Source: Tabrizicola caldifontis
Lineage (GTDB): Bacteria > Pseudomonadota > Alphaproteobacteria > Rhodobacterales > Rhodobacteraceae
DNA: 35,375 bases
Assembly (NCBI RefSeq): GCF_004762095.1
Contig: NZ_SIJH01000020.1
Span: forward strand, 1 to 35,375
Direction: 5' to 3'
In this document: positions 19,422 through 27,203 of the stretch, one piece after another
Layout: the number at the start of each line of letters is the position of its first letter
Position numbering within the stretch: the stretch's first letter is position 1
Notes under the pieces: generated by a model
Told to the model about the DNA's origin: nothing
Database searches by the model: none
The model's input: only the letters and a program-made list of their open reading frames with translations
Program-made: the position numbers and the translations under genes

Positions 19422-20078
19422 TCAGGGCGCCTCGGTCAGGGCCTGACGCACATGATCGACACCCTGCTGGATGTCCCGCTCGATGGCCTTGGCCAGTGCG
19501 GTCGCATCGCGCGCACGCATCGCGGCGATGGCCTCGCGGTGCAGGTCCGGGGCCGCCTCTCGGCCGTAGCGGTCGATCACGGCGCGCAGGGACGGTCCCG
19601 CCCGCAGCCAGAGCGAACGGGCAAGGTCCAGCAGGACGGGGGCCTCGGCAGCCTCGTAAAGGGCGAAGTGGAAGGCATGGTTCGCCGCGAGATAGTCGGG
19701 CAGGTTCCCGGCCTCGATCGCGCGGTTCACCTTCCCGTCGATCGCCTCGAGCCGGTCGATCTGCGCAGGTGTCAGGCGAGCGCACGCCAGTTCTGCCAGT
19801 CTCGGCTCGATGGCAAGGCGGGCAAAGGCCACCTGGTCCAGAAGGTCAGCCGACAGTTCCGGTACGGCCACGCGGCGGTTGCCCTGGGGCAGCAGCGCGC
19901 CCTCCGCCGTCAGCCGCCGGATCGCCTCGCGCACGGGGGTCATGCCGGCGCCCAGATCGGCGATCAGCCCCTGGATCGTGACCGGGGCCCCCGGCGCCAG
20001 ATGACCGAAAAGGATCATGTCGCGCAGCCGCGCGTAGGTGACCTCGTGGCTGGGTATCTTCCGGTTGTCCGCATCCAT
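19422..20078 (-). CDS. GntR-family transcriptional regulator, FCD (FadR) subfamily
   Basis: A 218-residue DNA-binding repressor or activator. The N-terminal winged helix-turn-helix spans about residues 8-70 (TYARLRDMILFGHLAPGAPV, then MTPVREAIRRLTAEGAL and RRVAVPELS). The C-terminal FCD ligand domain has the expected Asp/Arg and His positions, seen in ARLAIEPRLAELA, ANHAFHFALYEAA and DLHREAIAAMRARD. The ATG at 20078 follows GAGGT at good spacing. A TGATCA-centred site before its own start and two before the downstream aminotransferase suggest control of both. The effector is unknown; an amino acid, polyamine or carboxylate related to the aminotransferase substrate would fit. Confidence 0.9.
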   Translation of the reverse strand: MDADNRKIPSHEVTYARLRDMILFGHLAPGAPVTIQGLIADLGAGMTPVREAIRRLTAEGALLPQGNRRVAVPELSADLLDQVAFARLAIEPRLAELACARLTPAQIDRLEAIDGKVNRAIEAGNLPDYLAANHAFHFALYEAAEAPVLLDLARSLWLRAGPSLRAVIDRYGREAAPDLHREAIAAMRARDATALAKAIERDIQQGVDHVRQALTEAP

Positions 20079-20130
20079 CGGGGTAACCTCTTACTTTCTC
20101 CCTTTATGACGCCTGATTCCGCGGGATCAA

Positions 20131-20143
20131 GATATGATCAAAT
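20131..20143. promoter_or_regulatory. Putative autoregulatory GntR operator
   Basis: GATATGATCAAAT lies 53 bp upstream of the GntR start codon and is identical over 13 bp to a site before the aminotransferase gene (19132-19144). The core ATGATCAAAT is a near-palindrome. This supports autoregulation together with control of the aminotransferase. Confidence 0.6.
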
Positions 20144-20480
20144 CCCGTGGTCATGGTGCAGGCAGGGCATCTTCATGCCGCAGCAGCAGACCTTTCACCC
20201 GCACATCCAGCCGGCTGGTCCGACGCAGCAGGCGCCACCATCCGCCGGCTTACCGGCTGGCAGCCTCGGTGATCCGGTACAACCGCATGGCATGCGAAGG
20301 CCGGGGCTGATGTCGTCGGCCCCTTAGAGGCGGATCTCCGGCCTTCCAGCTTTCCCCGAACTTACGGTAGCGCTGGCAAGGGAACCGCGCGATGCCTCCG
20401 CCCGCCAAGGAGGCGCCCGGACAGGCTCTGCAGGATCACCAGCGCGCCGCGCCTCATGCGGCGAAAGCGCGGGAGGGCGG
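20144..20480. other. Non-coding stretch upstream of the GntR gene
   Basis: I see no supported gene here. Minus-strand frames give short protein-like runs broken by stops, suggesting old decayed sequence, but I cannot name a family. It may include the rest of the GntR promoter. Confidence 0.35.
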
Positions 20481-20482
20481 CT

Positions 20483-20715
20483 CAGGTTGTGGTCAGAATC
20501 ACGACCTTGCCTGCCTCACCCGATTTCAGGCAGTCGCCTGGCCCCGCCACCGCCATGATATTCATGTGCAAGGCGAGCTTCGGCCGCGGTGACACAGCAG
20601 ATCATGAGCGGACGCCGGCTTCGGCCGCCTCCTGCGATTGCCAGGTTCAGGCAGTGGCCCCTGCCTGCTTCGAAGGCCGAGACCAGCACGGAACCGACGC
20701 GGACAGCAAGGCCGT
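20483..20715 (-). pseudogene. Possible remnant of a zinc-type polyol/alcohol dehydrogenase
   Basis: On the minus strand, 20560-20715 gives GLAVRVGSVLVSAFEAGRGH then CLNLAIAGGG. This resembles the structural-zinc lobe of L-idonate/sorbitol-type dehydrogenases (GxRVAVSPS...CRAGR..CLN). In another frame, 20485-20530 gives CLKSGEAGKVVI, like the C-terminal end of such enzymes. The whole nucleotide-binding domain is missing and several zinc cysteines are lost. The match rests on short motifs from memory, so it is tentative. A polyol dehydrogenase would fit beside the LacI/isomerase/Gfo-Idh cluster. Confidence 0.27.
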
Positions 20716-20736
20716 CAGCCTCGTCCGCTTCATGTC

Positions 20737-20753
20737 TTAATTTTCGCGCTTAA
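20737..20753. promoter_or_regulatory. AT-rich TTAA...TTAA dyad upstream of the LacI gene
   Basis: TTAATTTTCGCGCTTAA, with TTAA ends around a CG-rich centre, is reminiscent of LacI-family operators (TTAA-type half sites with a central CG), but the inner halves are not fully symmetric. It lies about 270 bp before the LacI-type start codon. The sequence between 20754 and 21025 holds no gene I can support. Confidence 0.25.
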
Positions 20754-21025
20754 TCGTTATGGTCATCAGCTGGAACATTTCAGTCGCTCGGTCAGCGGAA
20801 CTTTCCGCTTGTCGGCCCTAGAGGTCCAAGATTTCATTCACCAATGGAATCGCACCGACAGCCGCCTGGAAGCAGGCCTGCGCCGCGACCACCGCGCAGC
20901 GCCTGGATGCAAGGCAGTTACCCGGCAGAATCCGCGAGCGACCTCTGGAACAGAACGGCCGGCGAACGCCTGCGGGTCGCACCCGTTGAGCTGGGCCGGG
21001 CGTCCGTCAGCCGCCAAAGCGCCGG

Positions 21026-22033
21026 ATGTCGGCCGTCACCATGCCGCCTGATCCGGCAGGTATTGCAGCCCCCGCTGCGGAGCCTGAACGCCCCACGCTG
21101 AAGGCCATCGCCGCCGCGACCGGCCTGACCGTCGTGACGGTCAGCAGCGCGCTGAGGGATGCGCCTGATATCGGGGAAAACACCAAGCGGCGCGTGCAAG
21201 AGACTGCCGAACTATTGGGCTACCGCCCGAACTGCGTCGGTGAGCGCCAGCGCACGGGCAAGACCAATGTCATCGCCCTGGCCCTTTCGACGAAGGCAGA
21301 CGTGATGAACCATACCTCGAGGCTGATCTGTTCCATCGCCGATGGGCTGCGCGGCACGGCCTACCACATGGTCGTCATGCCCCATTTCCCCGATCAGGAC
21401 CCGATGGACCCGATCCGCTACATGACCGAACACGGCTTTCCCGTCACGACCCACGGCCGGACGGACATGTGCCTTGATAACCCCTATTTCGACTTTGACA
21501 ACGAAGCCTTTAGTTGCCTTGCGATACGCACGCCGTCCCAGCGCGGCAGGCGGCGGCTGATGCTGGTCGCCCCACCCCGCTCGCATCTCTATGCCCGGCA
21601 CATGACCTGCGGCTTTTCCGACAAGGCCGCCCTTCTGTGCCCGCCCTTCCAGCTGGCCGGGCGTGTCACCTCGGACAGCGCTGGAGACGCGATCGAGGAG
21701 GAAGTCACCCGCCGCCTTGCCGAACCGGACCCGCCGGAAGGGCTTGTAGTAGGTTCGACCACCGCCGCGATGGCAGTCATCGCGGGTGCCGAGCCGACGG
21801 GTCGTGTGCTTGGGCGGGATTTCGACGTCGTGGCGAAAGAGGTCATCCCGATCCTGCGTCGCTTCCACCGCGACATCCTGATCGTCCGCGAGGACGTGGG
21901 CCGTGCCGGGGATTTCCTGGCCCGGGCCCTTGTGGCAACAATCGAGAAACGGACCCTTGCGGACCGACAAGGGCTTGAAATGCCCGAAAGGGTGGAATGG
22001 GGGCCCGGCCCCCGAAAGGGAGGTATACCATGA
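21026..22033 (+). CDS. LacI-family transcriptional regulator
   Basis: A 335-residue sugar-responsive regulator. The N-terminal helix-turn-helix is TLKAIAAATGLTVVTVSSAL with the hinge-region motif VQETAELLGYRPN (about residues 24-70). The periplasmic-binding-like effector domain follows (NVIALAL, then LVVGSTTAAMAVIAG and VGRAGDFLARAL). Around residue 135 the text runs DPIRYMTEHGFPVTTHG. In homologues I recall, roughly 20 residues (a beta-strand with ADGVI...TxPxDPRV) stand between RY and the next RYMTEHGFP, so a small in-frame deletion is likely. Whether it still responds to ligand is uncertain. Its stop overlaps the isomerase start (ATGA), so it is co-translated with the genes it probably controls. 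Confidence 0.85.
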   Translation: MSAVTMPPDPAGIAAPAAEPERPTLKAIAAATGLTVVTVSSALRDAPDIGENTKRRVQETAELLGYRPNCVGERQRTGKTNVIALALSTKADVMNHTSRLICSIADGLRGTAYHMVVMPHFPDQDPMDPIRYMTEHGFPVTTHGRTDMCLDNPYFDFDNEAFSCLAIRTPSQRGRRRLMLVAPPRSHLYARHMTCGFSDKAALLCPPFQLAGRVTSDSAGDAIEEEVTRRLAEPDPPEGLVVGSTTAAMAVIAGAEPTGRVLGRDFDVVAKEVIPILRRFHRDILIVREDVGRAGDFLARALVATIEKRTLADRQGLEMPERVEWGPGPRKGGIP

Positions 22034-23088
22034 AGACGATCAAGGGCCCTGCCCTGTTCCTTGCCCAGTTTGCGGGCGATGCTGCGCCGTTCAATTCGTG
22101 GACGTCGATCACCGCCTGGGCGGCCGACTGCGGTTATGTCGGCGTGCAGGTGCCCAGCTGGGACGGCCGGCTGTTCGATCTGGAAAAGGCCGCCGTGTCA
22201 AAGGATTACTGCGACGAATTCAAGGGTATTGCAGCCGAGGCCGGGCTTCAGGTGACGGAACTTTCCACCCATCTGCAGGGCCAGCTGGTTGCGGTACATC
22301 CGGCCTATGACAAGGCATTTGACGGCTTTGCGGCACCATCGGTGCGCGGCAACCCGAAGGCCCGGGCCGAATGGGCGGTGGACCAGGTGAAAAAGGCGCT
22401 TAACGCAAGCCGCAACCTTGGCATCACCGCCCACGCGACTTTCTCTGGTGCGCTGGCGTGGCCCTATCTCTACCCCTGGCCGCAGCGCCCCGCGGGGCTG
22501 GTCGAGGAAGCCTTCGACGAACTTGCCCGCCGCTGGCTGCCGATCCTGAACCATGCCGAGGACTGCGGCGTGGATATCTGCTACGAGATTCACCCCGGCG
22601 AGGATCTGCACGACGGCGTCAGCTACGAGATGTTTCTGGACAGGGTGAAGGGGCATGCCCGCGCCAACATGCTGTACGACCCAAGCCATTATGTCCTGCA
22701 ACATCTTGATTATCTTGAACATATCGACATCTACCACGACCGGATCAAGATGTTCCATGTCAAGGATGCCGAGCTGAACCCGACCGGCCGGCAGGGCGTT
22801 TATGGCGGGTTCCAGTCCTGGGTGAACCGTGCCGGGCGCTTCAGGTCCCCGGGCGACGGGCAGGTGGATTTCGGTGGCATCTTCTCGAAACTGACGCAGT
22901 ATGGCTTCGATGGCTGGGCCGTGGTCGAATGGGAATGCTGCCTGAAGCACCCCGAAGACGGCGCCCGAGAAGGTGCGGCCTTCGTCGATGCGCACATCAT
23001 CCGGGTGACCGAGAAGGCCTTCGACGATTTCGCCGGCGCCGGCACCGACCGCGCCGCCAACCGGCGAATGCTGGGGCTTGGCGACTGA
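22030..23088 (+). CDS. Sugar phosphate isomerase/epimerase (AP-endonuclease-2 type TIM barrel)
   Basis: A 352-residue IolE/xylose-isomerase-like barrel. The metal-binding residues appear in order: Glu in CYEIHPGED (about 191), Asp in LYDPSHY (about 218), His in FHVKDAEL (about 243) and Glu in VVEWECCLKH (about 300). I take ATG 22030, which follows GGGAGG closely and overlaps the LacI stop. An upstream in-frame ATG at 21997 lies inside the LacI gene. It forms an operon with the LacI regulator and the Gfo/Idh/MocA dehydrogenase, a common set for oxidising and isomerising a sugar, polyol or inositol. The substrate is unknown. Confidence 0.9.
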   Translation: MKTIKGPALFLAQFAGDAAPFNSWTSITAWAADCGYVGVQVPSWDGRLFDLEKAAVSKDYCDEFKGIAAEAGLQVTELSTHLQGQLVAVHPAYDKAFDGFAAPSVRGNPKARAEWAVDQVKKALNASRNLGITAHATFSGALAWPYLYPWPQRPAGLVEEAFDELARRWLPILNHAEDCGVDICYEIHPGEDLHDGVSYEMFLDRVKGHARANMLYDPSHYVLQHLDYLEHIDIYHDRIKMFHVKDAELNPTGRQGVYGGFQSWVNRAGRFRSPGDGQVDFGGIFSKLTQYGFDGWAVVEWECCLKHPEDGAREGAAFVDAHIIRVTEKAFDDFAGAGTDRAANRRMLGLGD

Positions 23089-23107
23089 GCGTGGAGGCGG
23101 GGGGTTT

Positions 23108-23150
23108 CACACCCCCCGCACCCCCTGTGGGATATTTACGAACGGAAGAA
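23108..23150 (+). repeat. C-rich/ATATTT intergenic repeat copy
   Basis: CACCCCCCGCACCCCCTGTG then GGATATTTACGAACGGAAGA lies 20 bp after the isomerase stop and just before the dehydrogenase ribosome site (GAGGGAGAG). It is related to the elements at 19252 and 28677. Its position inside an operon suggests a role in RNA processing or partial termination rather than a full stop. Confidence 0.5.
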
Positions 23151-23166
23151 GGACAGAGGGAGAGAC

Positions 23167-24327
23167 ATGCCCATCGACGCCGCCCATACCGCCCGCCCCG
23201 AACGTCTGCGCCTTGGCATGGTTGGCGGGGGACGCGACGCCTTCATCGGCGCGGTCCACCGCATCGCCGCGCGGATCGACGACCAGTACGAGCTGGTCGC
23301 CGGTGCCTTTTCGTCGAACCCGGAAAAGGCGCTTGCCTCGGCCGCCGACCTGGGCGTGCCGCGCGCCTACACGAGCTTTGCCGAGATGGCCGCGAAGGAG
23401 GCCCGGCGCAAGGATGGGATCGACGTGGTCGCGATCGTGACGCCCAACCACATGCACGCCCCCGTGGCGATGCAGTTCCTCAAGCGCGGGATCCATGTGA
23501 TCTGCGACAAGCCGCTGACCGCAACGCTGGCCGAGGCGAAGAAGCTGGCGAAGGCGGCCGAAGACTCTGGCGTCGTCTTCGCGCTGACCCACAACTACAC
23601 GGGCTACCCGATGATCCGGCAGGCCAAGGCGATGATCGCGGCCGGGGAACTGGGCGAGCTGCGCGTGGTGAATGTCGAATACGTGCAGGACTGGCTGACC
23701 GAACCGGTCAACAACAAGCAGGCCGAATGGCGCACCGATCCGGCGCGCTCGGGCGCGGGCGGGTCCACTGGCGACATCGGAACGCATGCCTTCAACCTGG
23801 CGAATTTCGTGACCGGGCTGACACTGGACAAGCTTGCCGCCGACCTGACCGCCTTCGTCCCAGGCCGCAGGGTCGATGACAACGGCCATGTGCTGCTGCG
23901 CTACAAGGGGGGGGCCAAGGGCATGCTGTGGTGCAGTCAGGTTGCGCCCGGAAATGAAAACGGGCTGCGGCTGCGTGTCTATGGAACAAAGGGCGGGCTG
24001 GAATGGGCGCAGGAGGATCCGAACTATCTGTGGTTCACACCCTTGGGCCAGCCAAAGCGCCGGATCACGCGCGGCGGCGCTGGATCGGGGCCCGAGGCCG
24101 CGCGCGTCACCCGCGTGCCGCCCGGCCACCCGGAAGGCTATCTGGAAGGCTTCGCCAACATCTACAGCGAGGCCGCCCGTGCCATCCGCGCCGCCAAGGC
24201 CGGCGAACCGGTGCCGGAGGGCACCACATTCCCCGGCCTCAAGGAAGGGCTTGAGGGCGTGGCCTTCGTCGATGCCTGTGTGCGGTCATCGGCCCAGAAT
24301 GGCGCCTGGGTGAGCCTGAACCTGTAG
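23167..24327 (+). CDS. Gfo/Idh/MocA-family NAD(P)-dependent oxidoreductase
   Basis: A 386-residue sugar/polyol dehydrogenase family protein. The N-terminal Rossmann domain starts RLGMVGGGRDAFIGAVHR, a variant GxGGxG-like loop seen in one subgroup. The active-site motif CDKPLT (about residue 116, usually EKP) supplies the catalytic Lys. NMHAPVA and HNYTGYPMI, then DIGTHAFNLA around residue 205, contribute the His and Asp expected for catalysis. The ATG at 23167 follows GAGGGAGAG. It is the third gene of the LacI/isomerase operon. Length and motifs look complete. The substrate is unknown, with an inositol-, glucoside- or keto-sugar-type ligand plausible. Confidence 0.92.
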   Translation: MPIDAAHTARPERLRLGMVGGGRDAFIGAVHRIAARIDDQYELVAGAFSSNPEKALASAADLGVPRAYTSFAEMAAKEARRKDGIDVVAIVTPNHMHAPVAMQFLKRGIHVICDKPLTATLAEAKKLAKAAEDSGVVFALTHNYTGYPMIRQAKAMIAAGELGELRVVNVEYVQDWLTEPVNNKQAEWRTDPARSGAGGSTGDIGTHAFNLANFVTGLTLDKLAADLTAFVPGRRVDDNGHVLLRYKGGAKGMLWCSQVAPGNENGLRLRVYGTKGGLEWAQEDPNYLWFTPLGQPKRRITRGGAGSGPEAARVTRVPPGHPEGYLEGFANIYSEAARAIRAAKAGEPVPEGTTFPGLKEGLEGVAFVDACVRSSAQNGAWVSLNL

Positions 24328-24405
24328 GGTGGGTTGATGATTGATGGCTTCGTCACTTCTCGCCGGTGCCTATGACGGGAAAACGAAGCCGAGCTGCGAG
24401 GGGTT

Positions 24406-24427
24406 CCGTGCCCGGCGCCGGGCATGG
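24406..24427. terminator. Long GC palindrome between convergent genes
   Basis: A 16-bp perfect palindrome TGCCCGGCGCCGGGCA (24409-24424) sits in a 22-bp near-palindrome, between the convergent Gfo/Idh and trgB genes. It would form the same hairpin in either transcript. No T-tract follows, so it is a candidate bidirectional, non-canonical terminator or a protein site. The rest of 24328-24563 holds nothing else I can identify. Confidence 0.35.
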
Positions 24428-24563
24428 CTATGCCTGAACGCCGGCCGATCCGCGGCGGAAAGTCCCCCATGCCGTCCCCGTACCGGCGGGGATGGCCGGC
24501 GCTGCACCTCCACAGGGACGGAAACCGAAATCGCAATGACTTCAGATTTCACCCTGACGATCT

Positions 24564-25472
24564 TCAGACATTGCGCGAGCTTACGTCTGACCGCAGCCGC
24601 GCCCTCTCGCGCTGGAGCCAGAGGGCCGTCAGGATCAGGGGAGCATTGCCGATCTCGCCCTTTGCCACTGCGTCCATCAGCCGATCGAAAGGGACGAGTT
24701 GCCCCCGGATGTCCTCGGCCTCGTCCTCTTGGCCGAAGATCCCGGCCACCCCGTCCGGCAGGTCGCAGAGCGCGATGAAGGAATAGACGAACTCGGTGAC
24801 CGCGCCGGGCGAGGGGTAGTAGTCGGCGACCTTTTCCAACCGGCCGAGCACAAGGCCCGCCTCTTCCACCGCCTCGCGTCTTGCGCAGTCCTCGGGCGTC
24901 TCGCCCGGATCGATGCGGCCCGCAATCGCCTCCAGCTGCCAGGGAAGCGGATCGCCACGCCCCAGTGGCCCGACCCGGAACTGTTCCACCAGAAGCACCC
25001 TGTCGCGCAGGGGATCATAAGGCAGCACCGTGACCGCATCGCCCATGACGAAGAGTTCGCGCCGGATCGGCGGGCACATGGACCCGTCGAAGCGGCGGTG
25101 GGTCAGTTCAAGCACCTCAAGACCGAAGAAACCGGCATGAACATGACGACGGGCGCTGACGCTTGCCTCACCGCTGCCAGTTCGCAGGATCCGCCCGGCC
25201 GCATCTGCGGCGCGAACCCGGCTTGCTGCCGCGACACGCAAGGCACCCATCCTGCCTCGCATCACCTCGGCCGGGATCTGACCAAAGCCTGACATGACAG
25301 CCTGGGCCAGCGCCAAAGCCTCTGGCCCGCCCGTGCCGAGGTCCAGCACCGACCCGCCAGCGGCCGCAACCGGGACCAGCCCCATCACTTCGGCATAGTA
25401 TTCGGCCCGCCCAGGCTCGGTCCCGACCAGCGCCCTGAGCTCGGGATCTCCCTTCAGCCGTAGCCCCGTCAT
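24564..25472 (-). CDS. trgB: TrgB-like NUDIX hydrolase (ADP-ribose pyrophosphatase type)
   Basis: A 302-residue protein with a C-terminal NUDIX domain (about 150-290). The Nudix box reads GRIDPGETPEDCARREAVEE then AG, complete with the REXXEE core. AVTVLPYDP and RVLLVEQFRVGP precede it, and YYPSPGA follows, as in ADP-ribose pyrophosphatases. As I recall, Rhodobacter TrgB-type proteins carry an extra N-terminal gamma-glutamylcyclotransferase-like domain starting with a FLYGTL motif. Here that part is reduced to about 50 residues without the motif, so this is a shortened form. The start shares TGATG with the trgA stop. Tellurite resistance is known for the trgAB locus in R. sphaeroides; the direct reaction is probably nucleotide-diphosphate hydrolysis. 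Confidence 0.83.
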   Translation of the reverse strand: MTGLRLKGDPELRALVGTEPGRAEYYAEVMGLVPVAAAGGSVLDLGTGGPEALALAQAVMSGFGQIPAEVMRGRMGALRVAAASRVRAADAAGRILRTGSGEASVSARRHVHAGFFGLEVLELTHRRFDGSMCPPIRRELFVMGDAVTVLPYDPLRDRVLLVEQFRVGPLGRGDPLPWQLEAIAGRIDPGETPEDCARREAVEEAGLVLGRLEKVADYYPSPGAVTEFVYSFIALCDLPDGVAGIFGQEDEAEDIRGQLVPFDRLMDAVAKGEIGNAPLILTALWLQRERARLRSDVSSRNV

Positions 25473-25924
25473 CAGCGCCAGCGGCGGTTTGCGTTTTCGG
25501 TCAGCACCCCGGCGATGCCCCCACCGACGACCATGACTGCCATCACGCCCACCGACAGCAGCGCCTGCGATCGCTCCATCATGCGGCGAAAGACGTCGAT
25601 GATCGCCTCCATCGGCCCGTCATAGCGCATCCGCACCGATTGCTGCAGCATTTCGTATATGCCGGACAGCAGAAGCGCGAAGAAGACCAGAACAATCACC
25701 GTCTTCCAGCCCGAACCAATTGCCTCGAGATAGCCCTTGCCGACCGACGGGCCCATCACGCGCCAGCCGACGATTGCACCCAGCAGACCCGTCAGTTCCC
25801 GGAAGAAGCCGACAGACTGTGCCTCCGGCATGTTCGTCACATAGGCGTTGGCAATCAGCCAGCCTACGACTGCAAAACTGACTGCGGCCATGGCCTTTGC
25901 GCCGGTCGGCATCGGGGTCGCCAT
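25472..25924 (-). CDS. trgA: TrgA-family membrane protein
   Basis: A 150-residue inner-membrane protein with four likely helices: AMAAVSFAVVGWLIANAYV, FFRELTGLLGAIVGWRVMG, TVIVLVFFALLLSGIYEML and LLSVGVMAVMVVGGGIAGVL. I recognise it as TrgA, first described at a tellurite-resistance locus of Rhodobacter sphaeroides; its molecular role is unknown. The start has GAGGTGA five bases upstream, within the cfa end. It sits 9 bp after cfa and overlaps trgB by one base, so it is a middle gene of the phr-cfa-trgA-trgB unit. Confidence 0.85.
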   Translation of the reverse strand: MATPMPTGAKAMAAVSFAVVGWLIANAYVTNMPEAQSVGFFRELTGLLGAIVGWRVMGPSVGKGYLEAIGSGWKTVIVLVFFALLLSGIYEMLQQSVRMRYDGPMEAIIDVFRRMMERSQALLSVGVMAVMVVGGGIAGVLTENANRRWR

Positions 25925-25933
25925 CTGCTCACC

Positions 25934-27148
25934 TCAGGTCGGTCGCGTCACCGTAATCTGCGTCACATCGCAGTTTCCACCCTGGAAGGCACCCGCGCAA
26001 GAGGCGAGGTAGAAGTCCCACATCCGCTTGAAGCGGTCGTCGAAGCCGAGCCGTTTGACCTCGGCCCAGCGTTCGGTGAAGGTTTCGTGCCAGCGCCGCA
26101 AGGTCAGGCTGTAGCTTTCACCGAATTCGATAGAATCCCGGACCTTCAGACCTGCCTTCTCTACCTCGGCCCGAAGGACGGAAGGCGCCGGAAGCATGCC
26201 GCCAGGGAATATGTATTTCTGAATGAAGTCGACGCCCTTGCGATAAAGATGCCAGCGTTCGTCGGCAATCGTGATGATCTGCAAGGTGGCGTTTCGGCCG
26301 GGCTTCAACCGCTGGCGCAGCGTGTCGAAATAGACCGGCCAGTATTTCTCGCCCACGGCCTCGAACATCTCGATCGAGGCGATGCCGTCATAGATGCCTC
26401 GCTCGTCGCGGTAGTCCTGCAACTTGATCTCGACCCGGTCCGACAAGCCTGCCTTCGCGATCCTTTCCACAGCATAGTCATGCTGCGCCTGGCTGATGGT
26501 CAGACCGGTGACGCGCAGGCCGCGCTCTCCCGCGGCGTATTCGGCAAAGCCCCCCCAACCGCACCCGATTTCCAGAACGTGATCGCCGGGCTGTACACCG
26601 ATCCGATCAACCATGCTGGCATATTTGCGCCGTTGCGCGGTTTCCAGGCTTTCCTGCGGGTTCTGGAAGATGGCCGAGGAATAGGTCATCGTCTCGTCCA
26701 GCCACAGCCGGTAGAAATCATTACCCAGATCGTAGTGATACTGGATGTTCTTCCGGGCCTGCCGTCTGGTGTTCGATTGCAGCCAGAACCGCAGCCGCTC
26801 ATAGGCCCGGACAAGGCCAAGCCCTGGATAGCTGTCGCCGACCGGGTTGTTCGCAGGCCGCTGGATCAGGTCAAGAAAGGCCTGCAGGTCGGGCGTTGAC
26901 CACCAGCCATCCAGATAGGCGTCGCAAAAGCCCAGATCACCCTCGCGGATCAGACGGGCGAACAGATCGGGGTGATGCACCACGATTTCTGCCGCCAGGC
27001 CCGGAGCCTTGCCTTCGATGCGGAACCGCCGCCCGTCGGGCAGCACGAAATCCAGTCGCCCCTCACCCAGCCGCGAGGCCACCTCGAAGGCTTTGGCGAA
27101 GTAGCGCGGCAGGCCGGCCTGGCCCTTTACTGTCGTCAGGATGTCCAT
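25934..27148 (-). CDS. cfa: Cyclopropane-fatty-acyl-phospholipid synthase
   Basis: This 404-residue SAM-dependent enzyme adds a methylene bridge to unsaturated fatty acids in membrane phospholipids. The SAM-binding motif is VLEIGCGWGGFAEYAA (about residue 195). IQYHYDLGNDFYRLWLDETM (about 150) and QKYIFPGGMLP (about 312) are family hallmarks. In R. sphaeroides a CfaA is part of the RpoE singlet-oxygen response; here the gene follows a photolyase, consistent with that regulon. The start has GGGGAGGG four bases upstream. The gap to phr is 55 bp, so co-transcription is likely. Confidence 0.92.
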   Translation of the reverse strand: MDILTTVKGQAGLPRYFAKAFEVASRLGEGRLDFVLPDGRRFRIEGKAPGLAAEIVVHHPDLFARLIREGDLGFCDAYLDGWWSTPDLQAFLDLIQRPANNPVGDSYPGLGLVRAYERLRFWLQSNTRRQARKNIQYHYDLGNDFYRLWLDETMTYSSAIFQNPQESLETAQRRKYASMVDRIGVQPGDHVLEIGCGWGGFAEYAAGERGLRVTGLTISQAQHDYAVERIAKAGLSDRVEIKLQDYRDERGIYDGIASIEMFEAVGEKYWPVYFDTLRQRLKPGRNATLQIITIADERWHLYRKGVDFIQKYIFPGGMLPAPSVLRAEVEKAGLKVRDSIEFGESYSLTLRRWHETFTERWAEVKRLGFDDRFKRMWDFYLASCAGAFQGGNCDVTQITVTRPT

Positions 27149-27203
27149 CGACCCTCCCCAAGGTCATCATCGCCGTTCACTTTCACCAAAGCAGCCGCCG
27201 CAC

